Positions 23,567 through 34,738 are shown, numbered from the stretch's first letter. The stretch is 64,000 bases of DNA from Oscheius dolichura (GCA_932521035.1 OW051496.1:1798001-1862000), one strand, 5' to 3'. The notes: generated from the letters alone by a model not told the origin. Numbers and translations are program-made.

Positions 23567-23600
23567 CTTTCCTTCTTTCTAAACTTCTACTTTACAAAAT

Positions 23601-24710
23601 AGAAAGGAAACGGATGATAATGAGATTAAAGAATAGGAAATAGTGAATATAGAAAAATAGCGGTATCGATGGATTGATTGTTGGCAAGCGGAAAGACAAG
23701 CAAGCAGCTTCGTCTTACAATGCTTTCAGCAAGTTTTAAAAGCGAGCTGACACCCGTATTTATCTGGCCTGAATGAGCCTACTCTCAACTCTTCAACTCA
23801 AAAAAAAAGTTTAAAAACATAAGGCATATTTTTATAAGAAAGTGATATAAGAAAGTGAAAAAAAAGATTGAATTCCTGGCTACGCGTCATTGAACAAGTT
23901 GCTGCTTTCCAATAGGAGCTACAGTGCTTGTGGCTATCAATCAATAACTTGCACTTGAATATTCCTAATCCCGTTCTATAGAAAAGAAAAATAAAAAATA
24001 TTCTCAGATGATTTATAATTCAAAATGAGGAACAACGATAATTGTGAATTGCATAATAATAACAAATAATTTTTTACATAGGGGGAAGCTTGTATAGAGC
24101 ACGGGTATTTGCATAGGCATAACCGAGAAATCTGTACCTGTATTAAAAGAAGTCGGTAGTGTACAGTATATTTATTATTCGAAGATAAATTACGGGAACA
24201 GCAACAGAAAATGATCATACAAGCAAACATGAAATAAATCACGAGAAACGGGTTGTTTATAAAATTGCATCCTAAAAGTGGCGTGTGTATTTTTTGAATT
24301 TTACATTTTTCTTCGATAACGTTTGCGTTTATCTTAGAACACCGTTTCAAGTGCTTACAACAAAAATAACGACAATACAAAATACAAAAACATATTAGAA
24401 GATGTGAAGAAGGTAGAACAGTCGTACAGCATCAGAAAGAATAAGAAAGAGCTGAAACCCTTTGATCATTTTACGACTCTTCTGCCAAATTACCTGTGAA
24501 ATAGGAAGCAAGGAGACGGGAAGAAGCATAGAAACGGGAAGAAAATAATGAGTAGATGGGGTAACTGAAAATGCACATTTTTCATTGATTTTTCCACTGA
24601 AATACCGGTTAGACTTCAAACATCAAAAACAGCGTCTGCATGACAGCACGACAGGAGAGTGGAGAGAGCTAAAAGTAATTTCAATTAACTTTTACTAAGA
24701 ACATATTACC
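23601..24710. other. Gap between Helitron gene and envelope-like gene
   Basis: About 1.1 kb, AT-rich. Open frames here are short and without recognisable domains. It should contain the Helitron promoter and possibly its 5' terminus; I could not identify either. Confidence 0.4.
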
Positions 24711-25226
24711 TTAAGAATCTTCGCCATTTGCTAACGCGGCTTGAACAGTTTTCGAAGAGACAGTAGCCGGGCTTTTCGGTCGAAGATTAAAAGATTCACC
24801 TTCCATGTAGATGAACTCTTGTGCTTCACCCATAACGCGTTCACGTGTGTTAGTAAGGTTGGCTAGGCTCCTGGATCGTCTGAGACGATTATTTCTCTCC
24901 GGGGTTTCTGGAGGTGGCAGGAGATCAGTTTCGCCGTCGGTATTTTCCTTAAATGCGTTGACAGCAGAATTCTCACCTTCATCAAGAGTGTTCGCCTCAC
25001 GGTCTTCAACAGGCCGGCCAGTTCGCAAAGGTTCTCCTACGGAGTAACGGCTTACGCCATCATCATCGACTCTCCTAGCCTTGCTAACCAGTGCCACCAC
25101 GCCTCTAGCTACCTGAGCGCTTTTCAGGCCGACTTTCAGGCCGGCTTTTTCTTTAGTTAACGAATAGACGAAACGAACTGCGGTCCAAAGAGAACTCAAG
25201 CAGTACCAGAGAGCTTTTAAACAGGG
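24711..25226 (-). CDS. In-frame extension after TGA: candidate cytoplasmic tail of the envelope-like protein
   Basis: Directly after the TGA that ends the envelope-like frame (25227-25229) the same frame stays open for 171 codons to the next stop. It begins PCLKALWYCLSSLW and continues with a Lys/Arg-rich and then acidic, Pro/Ser-rich hydrophilic sequence (LLPPPETPERNNRLRRSRS). It has no start methionine close to its beginning. A hydrophobic anchor with cysteines immediately followed by a long polar tail is what a viral-type membrane glycoprotein would show. Either the TGA is a recent nonsense mutation or it is read through (context TGA C). Confidence 0.55.
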   Translation of the reverse strand, partial: PCLKALWYCLSSLWTAVRFVYSLTKEKAGLKVGLKSAQVARGVVALVSKARRVDDDGVSRYSVGEPLRTGRPVEDREANTLDEGENSAVNAFKENTDGETDLLPPPETPERNNRLRRSRSLANLTNTRERVMGEAQEFIYMEGESFNLRPKSPATVSSKTVQAALANGEDS

Positions 25227-27119
25227 TCAGACACAGCCGCAGCACATATTGCAAAAAACGGATAGCAGCAGAAGAACTATGAGGCAAACAATAACAGCGG
25301 GAAACCCAAACCACCACCAAAGACGGCCTTTGATGGCGTCGCTCAATTCCTTCTTCAAGTCGAGATCACCAAAAGAATGCTTTTTATTTCTAGATATTTC
25401 CTCAAGGAGTTGGTCGTCCTCTGCAGTTGATGCCACCTTTAATTGCTCCATCGTATGCTCTACCAATGCGAGCCTCTGTTCTAGTCGGCGATCTGACGAA
25501 TCCGTGAAATATTTAGCGCTTCGAAAGATGAGGGAGTCTAGCGGTTCAAATTCCGCTTGGCTCATCATAGGGGCGGTCTTGTGAACAACTACTGGCCCTA
25601 GCGAGTTTTGATACGAGCCATTGACGAGTCGAATTGGATTTTGTGAAGAGTCGCAATCTACTACCGTACCCATTTGCACGAGATCTCTAGTTCCGTCAGC
25701 CACAAACAACGTTCTATTATTAACTGAAACAGGGAGAGAGCTGTAGCATTTTCCATGGAGACGGCCATCCGCATAAATCTTATCTACCTTTACAGGGATG
25801 CAGCCGTGGATGGACAAGACCTCCCCCTGCCAATAGGCAACAATGTTGCGCTTTCCGGTTAACGCGCGAACAGCAGCGGTCGGATTGGTGTGAGCCTGCG
25901 CCACGAAGGAGAGGGTTACGGAATTACTAATCTCGCAAAGCCGCTTATACACATCGCCAAACTTTTGGTTCAATCTGGAATTCAAAACCTCTGAAAAGTA
26001 GGTCATCTTGGAGTTGGAATGGGCGTCGTCGCTGATTGCAGGGATGTCGATCCCGGACAGTTCCATACTTTTTACCGAGGAGGAAATCGAGGACAGAGTA
26101 AAATCGAGGTCTAATTTTGTGCCGGCCGGTATTTGCGACGCTTTTATTTCAAAATAGTCGTCAAAAGCGCTTCGTTTCTGCCTACGTACCATATCGTTAG
26201 ACTGGCGGAGAATCGTCTTGGCTACCTGATCTTTTAGAAACGCGGCTTGGGCGGGATATTTTTCTACAAAATCGAGGAGGTGGATTTTTTCCGTCAAGGT
26301 GGGAAAAGCTATGTAACCGCCGTTCGACAACCTATGAAAAGAATATCCGGGGAAACAAGGAATTGATGTGACGAGACGATCGGTAAATACAGGCGCAATC
26401 TGTAAAGAATCGACCATAACGATGGATGCCTTCACTTTCGCGAGTGGCCGGGCTAATTCTTCGAAGAAACATGGAGTCTCAGTAATATTTCGCACAATTG
26501 TGGCGGTTGGCGTAAAACAAGCGGAACTGTTAGCCGTGAAGACGCAATTTTGTAAGTCGGCGAGGTCGCTGATGGCACTTCCGTCATAGTTTACCGATAT
26601 GTTACCGAAATTTAGCCTGACTTTCCACGAGGTCGAGTTCTGATAAGCAAAGAAAGAGTTCACTTGCATGGGCCTGCTCCATTCCGATTCGTAAAAAGAC
26701 TCTTTCAGTTTTTTTAAACCCCCAGCGCCAGTCGAGATCATGTCAAAGTACGTCTTACACATTGCCAAATCAACGGGAGTCGTGGTTTTGTATTCCTCAG
26801 TCGTTTCAAAAAGGGCCGTCCAGAAGTTTACTTTAGTATTGACCACGGTAAGGTTCGAGCAGGAATAGCCGGGGGATGTAACAGGGGTCGGTGAGAGCCG
26901 GAGCAGTAAAGATGGCAAAAGAAGCGGTTCTTCCGGCGATGTTATACTACAACTTTGTGTCTCGGGCAATTGAAAGTAATATCCGTGAGAACCGCGGGCG
27001 CAAAGCTGATAGTCCAGTTCCCGGTCATCATTAATAACCGGGCCGTTTGACCGAACCAACGCGGAGCAAAGCAGCAGCGACAAACTGGCTAGCAGTAGAG
27101 GCAATTGTATGATTCGCAT
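25227..27119 (-). CDS. Envelope glycoprotein-like fusogen, class III (gB/chuvirus-type) suspected
   Basis: A single exon of about 630 residues starting at 27119, where MRIIQLPLLLASLSLLLCSA forms a signal peptide. Cysteines and several N-glycosylation sequons (NLT, NST, NIT, NRT, NGS) are spread through the ectodomain. A furin-type site RRQKR is at about residue 311-315. The block ALTGKRNIVAYWQGEVLSIH followed by CIPV and, after about 14 residues, CYSSLPV resembles the central conserved region of class III fusogens of the herpesvirus gB/chuvirus type. The C-terminus has a helix-rich stem, then a membrane anchor (GFPAVIVCLIVLLLLSVFC) with a cysteine cluster. It lies 1.1 kb upstream of the Helitron gene on the same strand. 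Alternatives are the envelope of a BEL/Pao-type element or of a Maverick; no polymerase, integrase or capsid is seen nearby. The frame is intact up to the TGA. Confidence 0.65.
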   Translation of the reverse strand: MRIIQLPLLLASLSLLLCSALVRSNGPVINDDRELDYQLCARGSHGYYFQLPETQSCSITSPEEPLLLPSLLLRLSPTPVTSPGYSCSNLTVVNTKVNFWTALFETTEEYKTTTPVDLAMCKTYFDMISTGAGGLKKLKESFYESEWSRPMQVNSFFAYQNSTSWKVRLNFGNISVNYDGSAISDLADLQNCVFTANSSACFTPTATIVRNITETPCFFEELARPLAKVKASIVMVDSLQIAPVFTDRLVTSIPCFPGYSFHRLSNGGYIAFPTLTEKIHLLDFVEKYPAQAAFLKDQVAKTILRQSNDMVRRQKRSAFDDYFEIKASQIPAGTKLDLDFTLSSISSSVKSMELSGIDIPAISDDAHSNSKMTYFSEVLNSRLNQKFGDVYKRLCEISNSVTLSFVAQAHTNPTAAVRALTGKRNIVAYWQGEVLSIHGCIPVKVDKIYADGRLHGKCYSSLPVSVNNRTLFVADGTRDLVQMGTVVDCDSSQNPIRLVNGSYQNSLGPVVVHKTAPMMSQAEFEPLDSLIFRSAKYFTDSSDRRLEQRLALVEHTMEQLKVASTAEDDQLLEEISRNKKHSFGDLDLKKELSDAIKGRLWWWFGFPAVIVCLIVLLLLSVFCNMCCGCV

Positions 27120-27339
27120 TTTTCTAAAAAAATCTAAACCTTTTTTTTCTAACAGAAATAGAGGCAAATTCGCAGTAAAAATTGAATAGATTTCTTTCAA
27201 AAGAACGGTATATAGGAAGACGAAGAAGAATTAGTGAAAAACCGACCTTTCTCGGAAGCAGTCTTCTGAAGAGGTGCTATGAAGAAGAAGAAAGACGAGC
27301 CAATGAGTAACCGCCAATGAATAACCGGCCCTTTCTAAT

Positions 27340-27358
27340 TCCACTCCTTATATATCTT
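27340..27358 (-). promoter_or_regulatory. Possible TATA box of the envelope-like gene
   Basis: On the minus strand AAAAGATATATAAGGAG lies about 230 bp upstream of the envelope ATG. A second, weaker TATATAGG-like site is near 27205-27215, closer to the start. Both are AT-rich matches only; neither is confirmed. Confidence 0.3.
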
Positions 27359-27436
27359 TTGAACAAAGAGCGATTGTTTTCATTATGCCGACAATAAAGG
27401 CGTAAAGTCAAAGGCGCCGGCAATCTATTGTTGTAT

Positions 27437-27532
27437 GTGTCCAGAGGTGCTGTTCATAAAGTGTCCAGAGGTGCTGTTCATAAAGTGTCCAGAGGTGCTG
27501 TTCATAAAGTGTCCAGAGGTGCTGTTTATAAG
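27437..27532. repeat. 24-bp tandem repeat, four copies
   Basis: GTGTCCAGAGGTGCTGTTCA plus TAAA is repeated four times head-to-tail, the first three identical and the last with one change. The minus-strand frame would encode repeats of EQHLWTLY but has no other gene support. Confidence 0.9.
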
Positions 27533-27767
27533 TCTCTATTAGAGATCGTGGGGATACTATAGGATATTCCTGGAACAAAATCGCGAAAAAATTGAAGACA
27601 CTTTCCGGAAGCAGTTGCACCTTTATTGTATTCGATGAATATCCCACATGATCATTTACCATAGAAGATAGAAGATATTGATAAAAGTTGTAGTAGTACG
27701 AATCAGCAGAGCAAGGAGTCTTCCAAATCCAAATCGGTGTTGTCTATATTATATTATTAACAAGGGA

Positions 27768-28425
27768 AGGATACTTGCTCGGCATCACTTTTTCAAACTT
27801 GTTTGATGCCATCTTGTTGGGAATTTTCTGGCGATCAAGGCAAATTCTTTCCTTTTTGCCATAATGACTCCGTTGAGGAGGAAAACGCAAAATGAGTTTC
27901 AATACTGAACGCGTTTTTGGACTTGTCTATTTTCCATTCTTCTACTAAGAATGTGAAGCAGTGGCTGGGTGGATAGCGCACTCGCCCACTAAACTTTTGG
28001 GTTTTTTCAACTTGGGTTCAATTTTTCCAAGGGACCAAGTCATTTTTGTACTTTTTTGGAGGTGATTGACACCGTTTGTCTCTGCTCTAACACTCACAAT
28101 TATGTTGGAGAGGAGAATACTGGACTCACGGGTGATGGCCGAATTTTCACAGCAGAAGGGCGCGGAAACACCTTCTCGCCCTTTTTACTGGATATGCAAA
28201 GGTGAAAGGAGTCGAAAACTGATTCAATCACCCTCAAAAAATTACAAAAATAGACAAGTCCAAAAACACGTTTAGCATTGAAACCTTCTTTTGCGTTTTC
28301 CTCCTCAACGGAGTCGTTATGGCAAAAAGGAAAAAATATGTCTTGATCGCCAGAAAATTCTCTACAAGATGGCATCAAAAAAGTTTGAAAAAGTGATGCC
28401 GAGCAAGTATCCTTCGCTTGTAAAA
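27768..28425. repeat. Large inverted-repeat element with a tRNA-like core
   Basis: The left arm (about 27768-27930, starting AAGGATACTTGCTCGGCATC) pairs with the right arm (about 28250-28418, ending GATGCCGAGCAAGTATCCTT). Arms are about 165 bp with some indels. The core contains GTGGCTGGGTGGATAGCGCA and CTTGGGTTCAATTTTTCC, which look like degenerate A- and B-boxes. No open frame of interest. The structure fits a fold-back transposable element that has captured, or has been inserted by, a tRNA-derived repeat. Confidence 0.7.
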
Positions 28426-28610
28426 AGATTTTAGCTACTTTTTCAAGAAATCAGCTTTCCCACGTTTTCGCTTTCCTACTAAAATTGAACCATATTCAGG
28501 TACTTTTCCAGCAAACCATTTTTATTAATAACAGAATATTTTTTGGAACATAATGAGGGTAACGAACATTGAGTATAGAATTAATCAAAAAGAAAACAGG
28601 ATCGAGTCAT

Positions 28611-30639
28611 TTAAAGCAAATATTCAGCATTGATATCCATAATAATTCGTCTGAATACTTCGTCGTCGTTTGAAATCATTCTATACAGGAATTGAAATCC
28701 AAAGGACTCCATCATGCGCCTGTTTTGAGCGTATATTGTTTTGAGATGGTAACGAAGATCGTTGATTTTGTACGTGACTGTAAAAAATACATGTCGACAT
28801 ACAACTAAATTCATTCACCGTGATTCTCATCCTTGTGAGAGGCAACTTGATATTTATGCTCCTTTTTGTCGAGTAAAGACTGCAAGAATTTATTATTCGT
28901 ATAAGTCGTTTCATAGTCAACTATCAGCGTAGTCCCTTAATAGTGTTGTTAGGGGCATTTTAGGAGGCTTACCGTATTCAACGTTTTGTCCAATTGAGTC
29001 GACTAAATTGTCATTGGTGAGCAATCCGTGGAATTGAGAAACTTTAAATTGGTCTGATTCTTTGTGATAGAACACGATCATCGGGGGCAAATGAAAAGTA
29101 GAGCCTGCCTGCAATTGATTTTCCTTGTTTTTGAGAAGCTAAACTTACAATAGATTTGGACTCCAGTTCCATGAATACAGTTTGGTTAACACCGCCTAAT
29201 TTTCCAGTAGCATTCAGTCCCAAGGATAAAATTCTATTTTGGCACACACTCCTTATGCGGTTATAAAATTTCTCTATTTGGACCCGGGTAAATCCATCAG
29301 TATTTCTAAATAAGAGTTATTTACGAAAATTTCCATTCTTACTTGAGGAATTTGTACATTCCGATAATTTCTTCGGGATCTTGTTCACGGGGATTGTATG
29401 CCCAGTGGGCCAACAGGAGCATGCCGTTTTTTAATGATAACCCGGTGCCGTCAAAAATCGAATTTTTAAAAATAGTTTCCTGTGGGGCCAAACTAAGAGC
29501 ATCTGACCGAGGAGGCTTCCAAACAAATTGTTCGGAGGTATCGGCGGCTCTCGCAAGCACCATTTCATACGATTCTTCCAAATAACTTCCATTTTGGGAA
29601 TTTGAAATTAGTCTAAAAAATCAATGATAAAAGCCGAAGTTAACGACGAACTGACCCCAGTTTAGTGACGAATTGTAGAAGGGCAAACTCATCATCTTTT
29701 TGAACTAATCCCAAAATTGAATTAAACAATAATTCGGAAGATTTCCAAATTTCGGTTGTATTATACGGAGCTCTATCGAGTATGTGACTCCGACTTATCG
29801 CGCTGCCCAGCTGAAAGTTAGGATAGTCTGATTAAGAAAAGAGGATTACCTGCATTCGGATAGCATCGCTGACAACAACCTCGCTGCACATTTCAAGAAA
29901 ATACCCACAAATCAGCTCGATTGATAGTTGCTTCTTGTGGAAATAAAGAATTTCTTTCAAACGGAAATTTATCAAGTTTGAACAAAGCTAAAAAGGAATT
30001 GAAGTGTCCAAAATTCATGTAAATCATATGTCACCTGGGCTGTTTCCCCTGAGCATCCCATTAATAATTCGGCTCTTATTTCTTGGTAATCATATTGATT
30101 ATTGAGCAGTTGAATACTCAGCCGAACCATATTTTTACAGTGAAGACAACGGCTAATGTTGTGAAACCCGGTGACAAGAGCGCTCGAGCTTCCATCAAAT
30201 TGTGTGGCAATCGAATTCCTCATTGATTTCGGCTTACAGTACGCCTTTTCTTTCATGTAATCTTGGTTTGGCTCATAGGGATGGTAATGGTGGCTATTAT
30301 ATTCGGGTCCGCACACATAACAGCATTGGGCCCAATATGAAAACCGGCTAGTCGCAAGATTTCTATAAAGATTTACACTTCCTGCTGGTCTTTCCAAAAA
30401 TACCTCGTTTCGTCGGATGTATTTTGGTACATTCCAGAGAAAGTGGCTCTTCCCACATTTATGCACCGGCCATTGGCCCAGGTGTAATTCCGCCAAGACT
30501 CTCCTACCCCGCAAGCCTGGCAGCACTCCCAGGGGAAGTACTGGGCTGTATTTCCGTTCCATTCCATCAGCCAGTCTTCCCAAGGGCGCTCACACAGGCA
30601 GAGGGAGGCCACCATTGAGAGGAAAACAATAGTTTTCAT
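28611..30639 (-). CDS. Secreted saposin-B-like protein of unknown function
   Basis: The start at 30639 gives a signal peptide (MKTIVFLSMVASLCLC). A cysteine-rich segment follows (FPWECCQACGVG, QCCYVCGPEY). Then comes a saposin-B-type pattern: CLHCKNMVRLSIQLL, a middle Cys in LLMGCSGE, LCSNLINFRLKEIL and LICGYFLEMC, that is six cysteines spaced C-x2-C...C...C...C...C. Saposin B folds bind lipids or are cargo adaptors. The downstream exons (SLAPQETIFKNSIFDGTG, LLLAHWAYNPREQDPEEI, NRILSLGLNATGKLGG) belong to no family I recognise. About nine short-intron exons run to TAA at 28611. It resembles a host secretory gene rather than part of the Helitron. Exon limits are approximate. Confidence 0.6.
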
Positions 30640-31472
30640 CTAAAATCGGATATAATCTTCAGATTGTACTTTAAGATTAGAATATTTTAAGCTTGTATTG
30701 GACTCGAGTCGGTCAATCGATTTTTGGTCAGCCAATGGAATTCTTTGCGCAATGCCTTGTGGTTCGGCCATTTTCAAGAAATTAAGTGCCATTTTTGAGA
30801 GCAGGCTAAGGCTATTCTAACAAGCTATACTACATCTTCAAGGCCTTTATGGGAAGTTTTCTATAAGCACAAACATGTAGAGAAACTGCGAAAAATCAAT
30901 AGTTGGATTTATAGGAAATTCCGTGCTTTGATGATAACCTAGCAGGGGTCAAAACGCAGTTTGGTACAACCATATTGATCTGTCAAAAGATATTGCTTAA
31001 ATTCTTGGAAATGGCCAAACTGCTCTTACAAACGTGACGCACAAAATTGGGCAAATAAAGTGCCTTGGTAAAAGAGTCGGTCAATCGATTTTCAATAAAG
31101 CCGCGTTTGCTTTGTGCTTGTGCTACGGCTCTTGCCCAAAGGCCTAAAAATGTATGGTAATTATATGTTTTTGGAAATAAGAGAATAGAGTAGTCTTTGA
31201 CCACACGCAACGTTTAATGGATAACAGAAAAGGTCAGCTCATTCAAATAATTAATTGATCAAAACGGCCCTATTCCAGTTATGTTTTTATATCCCAGAGT
31301 TACATTTTTTTTCCCTGGCACGGTGCCTTAATTTTACCAAATGTACTGTAACCTCTGGTTATAGGTCGAGGCTTGCTAATCTTTCAAGTAGCACTTTGCC
31401 GTGTCTCCAATTTTATTTCGAAAAATCAATTATATAAAGGGGAAAATACGATAATGAACAAAAAGAAATAAT
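30640..31472. other. Gap without a supported gene
   Basis: About 0.8 kb. A phrase around CAGTCGGTCAATCGATTTTTGG-like sequence occurs twice (about 30710 and 31075), suggesting an old short duplication. Otherwise nothing is recognised. Confidence 0.4.
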
Positions 31473-32966
31473 TCAAAGGGCTTTAAACTCGTCTGTAGGA
31501 ACTTGAAAGATGTTATTTATTGTTTCAACATCCAATAGAGAGTCGTCGAAAATAATCTCTTCGTCTGGCACTTGTCTCAGAATACGATTGTTAGCTGTAA
31601 TATGCCATTTTCTCGGTTCAATCATGGTTTAAACTCACTCGTTTGAGCCACAGATACAGTTATCTTCATAACATGGCCTTCAGTGATTCCTAGTCCTTGC
31701 TGCCGTGGACGAAATGCTCCACTAACCATAACGTCTTCCGTTGTAATCGAATTAAGCACTTGAATCGAGCTGCCATCGGCAACCATGCAGGACTCATCAT
31801 TCTGGACACCAATTACCAAAACCTCCAATTCTAAAATCTCGGACTTCAGGAGTATGGGCAGTTAACTCACTAAATACATCGTATTTTTCAATTCTATCCA
31901 TTTGTAGGATATCCGCCATAGTAGTTGCCGATGCGTTCAAGATGTCATATGAGATATCAATCAATTTAAGTAGTGTAGTGTTTGTTGATTGAATTAGAAC
32001 CTCGTTCTCAGAATATTTTTCCCTCTTCGCAAAGCGAACGCGTACGAGCTAAACGGTTTTTAAAAGTAATTCACTTTTAATCAACCCTTACATCTCCAGT
32101 GGTCAAATATGGCATTTTTGTAGAACAGCTCTTGAAGACGGTTAATCTTATTTTCTTTTCATCCTTCGAAGAGAAATAATACTGAAGGGCGGCTCCATAG
32201 GTTCTCATTGATATGAAGTGGACAGAGAAACTTTTCTCTATGGGTAACTTATAGATAAACGTACTCGGTAAAATTGAGCATCATCTGCTCCAAAGTAAAG
32301 CATTCCTCATAGTTTACTTTGAACTTTTCGCTAAACGTATCCAGTTGGCTAACGCGGGTAATGGTAGACTGTTCATCCAGAGCTCCAACAAAACTGTAGT
32401 CAACCACTAAATAATAGCCAATTATTTGTTAATCAAGTTACAATACCAGGAATTGGGCACTCTTTGTCATATTGTACAGGGGCTGGATTTGCACTCCAAT
32501 AAAAATTATCAATTTTTACTGCCTGTAAAATTTGTCATTATCATTCAGGGTACCATTTACCTGTCCCAATTGCAGGAGTCTAAAGGAATCCACCATCGAT
32601 CCTGGGACAGAAAATTTGTAAATTTTCGAATAATGGTCCCCGAAGTACAATTGAAGGGTATCCCTCTCAATTAATTTAATCTGACCTCCCCCCAGACTAT
32701 TTTTTGGATAAAATTCCATGGCGCACACAGACATCATAGCACTGTTCTTCTGGGAGTCGCCAAAACTTTTTGCTATGGTCAGCCTTAGTGCAGAGGCCGG
32801 TACAGGGGGGCGTCTGTGCTGAGGAGGGGGGGCACGTTTAGCCGCTGGAGCACCACCTAAAATTTTTGGTTGGAATTAAAATAATTTATAGCTTACTGGC
32901 TTGGTTCTCCGGTTCGTCGTGGTTTCCGGGGTTCTTCAGAATAGACTTCTCGCCGTTTCTAACCAT
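31473..32966 (-). CDS. Unrecognised multi-exon protein
   Basis: A start at 32966 (MVRNGEKSILKNPGNHDEPE) is followed by a Pro/Ala/Arg-rich linker, then about seven exons. Readable blocks include AMMSVCAMEFYPKNSLGGGQ, SFVGALDEQSTITRVSQLD, FEEM-like YEECFTLEQMMLNFTEY, MRTYGAALQYYFSSKDEKK, LIDISYDILNASATTMADIL and VLNSITTEDVMVSGAFRPR, ending FQVPTDEFKAL and TGA. There is no signal peptide or membrane span, so it is probably cytoplasmic or nuclear. The beta-rich, hydrophobic/polar alternation suggests a globular protein. I do not recognise a domain. One internal junction (about 32220-32265) does not resolve with a normal-length intron. Confidence 0.5.
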
Positions 32967-33323
32967 ATTGATGTTCTGTAAACGATATTTAACTATTTTA
33001 ACCAGCAAATAAAATAGCGAGGAGAATGTCTCTCAAAAAGGAAGTCAATGATCAAGTCGAAATAAAGCGAAAACCGTCTGATCAAAAGCGAAAACGGCCA
33101 GACGCATGTTATCACTAAAGCGTGTTAAATCAATAAAGTCAATAAAGCGAAAACCTTTTGCTTTGCTTGCCCCTTGTGTGCGTTTTCACGAAATCATCGA
33201 AGAAAGACTGCACATTCCACCGCTCTCGTACAATTTTTGCACCCGTAACGTCTCAGCAGATGAATTTCCGAACCTCGGCTACAGTTGGTTTATTTTGGCT
33301 TTTTCAAATTTTTTTATTTACAC

Positions 33324-34210
33324 CACCGTGATCAGCACTAAAAGTTCTCTCGAAATAACTAATAATTTTTGGAAAAGCTGCTAAAAAATATTTCGCACTT
33401 TGCACCCGTAAGATCTCGGCAGCTGATGTTACACTGCGGCTAACTCCTTTATATTAGGATCAAAAGTTTAAAAAAAAATACACATCTACATACACATCTA
33501 CATAACTTTTGGAGAGCTATCGATTGGCATAGGTTTCATCTCGAGAACTCAAAAAAACATCTAGGCACTTTTTTGGCCGATTTGAGCTGAAATTGGGTGC
33601 GCCACTCATTTTCAAAAACCTTATAACTCGCCTTCCAAATGGACTTTTTGATAAGTTTAATATCTTAAAATGATCAGCACGTCAAGATACACTACTTTCT
33701 GACATAATATTTGCACTTTTGAAATGTTGAGAATGTCATATGCGCGCTTGCAAAAACATCAATTTTTGACAACTTTAGCGACTTGGTACTCGGTTATTTT
33801 ATACATTAAAGAGCTGAAACTTGGCACGCATGCACAGTTTTTCATTCTCTATCGAATGACATATAACACGCCATGGTGGTACGTTACCATCAAAAATCGA
33901 AATTCGCTGCAACAAACTTTCAGCGCGCCTAACTCGCGAATTTTATCATTTCAAGTTTTGAAAAATATCAGGTCTACATAACTTTTTATTCTCTATCGAA
34001 TGACATATGACTCGATTGCTGAACTCAAAAAAACATCTAGGCATTTTTGTAACTTTACAACTCTTGTACCGTTTTGGTTTAGTCAACTGAATTTTTTAAT
34101 ATAGTTACTCGTTATCAGCATCAAATTCTCTATCTGATGACATAATTTTTTTATTCATAATCGAAAAAAAGTAGCTGTTACACTACGTCATTGTGTATTA
34201 AAATAGTGGA
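33324..34210. repeat. Direct repeat, left copy (about 885 bp)
   Basis: Starts near CACCGTGATCAGCACTAAAA and ends at AAAATAGTGGA, immediately before a Helitron-type CTAG terminus. It matches 35442-36318 over its whole length with scattered substitutions and small indels. It contains repeated phrases (TCTCTATCGAATGACATAT, AACTCGCGAATTTTATCA) typical of intergenic repeat families. No coding frame. Confidence 0.8.
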
Positions 34211-34260
34211 CTAGAAATTGTATGCGTATAATTGGTTATTTGTTACCTTTTAAACGGTAT
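34211..34260 (-). mobile_element. Second Helitron 3' terminus, sharing its end with the 13-kb element
   Basis: CTAGAAATTGTATGCG followed by TATAATTGGTTATTTGTTA matches 13048-13085 with few changes. The host side reads ...AGTGG A, and the paralogous repeat at 36318 continues as AGTGGA|TTTTT, so the insertion point is A|T as expected for Helitrons. The other end is not found; between here and 35.4 kb no Rep/helicase sequence is seen, so this is a non-autonomous or truncated copy. Confidence 0.6.
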
Positions 34261-34738
34261 CTACAAGTTTCATAAAGCAATTCACCCTGCTTGGCGCCTT
34301 TGGCCGCCGGCGGCGGCCAGACGCGCGCGCTAACTCATGGTTTACTTCAATATTGCTAATTCAATAGGTTTTGTCATTTTACAAGCCCTTAGTCTACTCG
34401 TATTCAGTCGACCTGACATTCCTGTTGCACTCGGTTTGTCGGTCTGCCGGTTGACATTCCTATTGGAGTCGGCTGCTCGTTTTGACTCGTATACTGTCCC
34501 CGGCCAATGATTTTGACATTCCTGCCGTAGTCGGTTTGTCGGTTGATTGCCGGTTGACATTCCTATTGGATTCGTATTGCCAACATGACATTCCTAATCC
34601 TATATCTTTCGATCTACACCCTCATTCGGTCACTCTTCCTTTCCTCTTTCAATCTATTGACAGAGCTAATTTGAATATGAAAGCGTATATATATCAAAAT
34701 GTCCAACCACAGTCCAAAATGTCCAACCAGTCTATAGC

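Larger units (their letters stand above)
13048..23600 (-). mobile_element. Helitron with a multi-domain replicase
   Basis: The coding content (HUH Rep plus PIF1-type helicase in one spliced gene) defines a Helitron on the minus strand. Its 3' terminus is placed at 13048-13051, where the minus strand reads ...ATTT CTAG followed by host T; Helitrons end in CTRR and insert between A and T. A short palindromic stretch (ATTGTATGCGCGTAAT on the plus strand) sits immediately inside the terminus, where the 3' hairpin is expected. A second copy of this terminus is at 34211. The 5' TC end was not located; it lies upstream of 23.57 kb and could lie beyond the envelope-like gene at 27.1 kb. Confidence 0.72.

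Noticed and set aside
25249..25584. Plus-strand open frame opposite the envelope-like gene
   Set aside because: It is the antisense shadow of a well-supported glycoprotein frame and has no domain or splice context.
24711..27119. Complete Maverick or LTR retroelement around the fusogen
   Set aside because: No polymerase B, integrase, ATPase, capsid, protease, reverse transcriptase or flanking long repeats were seen within several kilobases.
27437..27532. Four regular 24-bp repeats, possible CRISPR array
   Set aside because: The copies are head-to-tail with no spacers and the genome is eukaryotic; it is a minisatellite.
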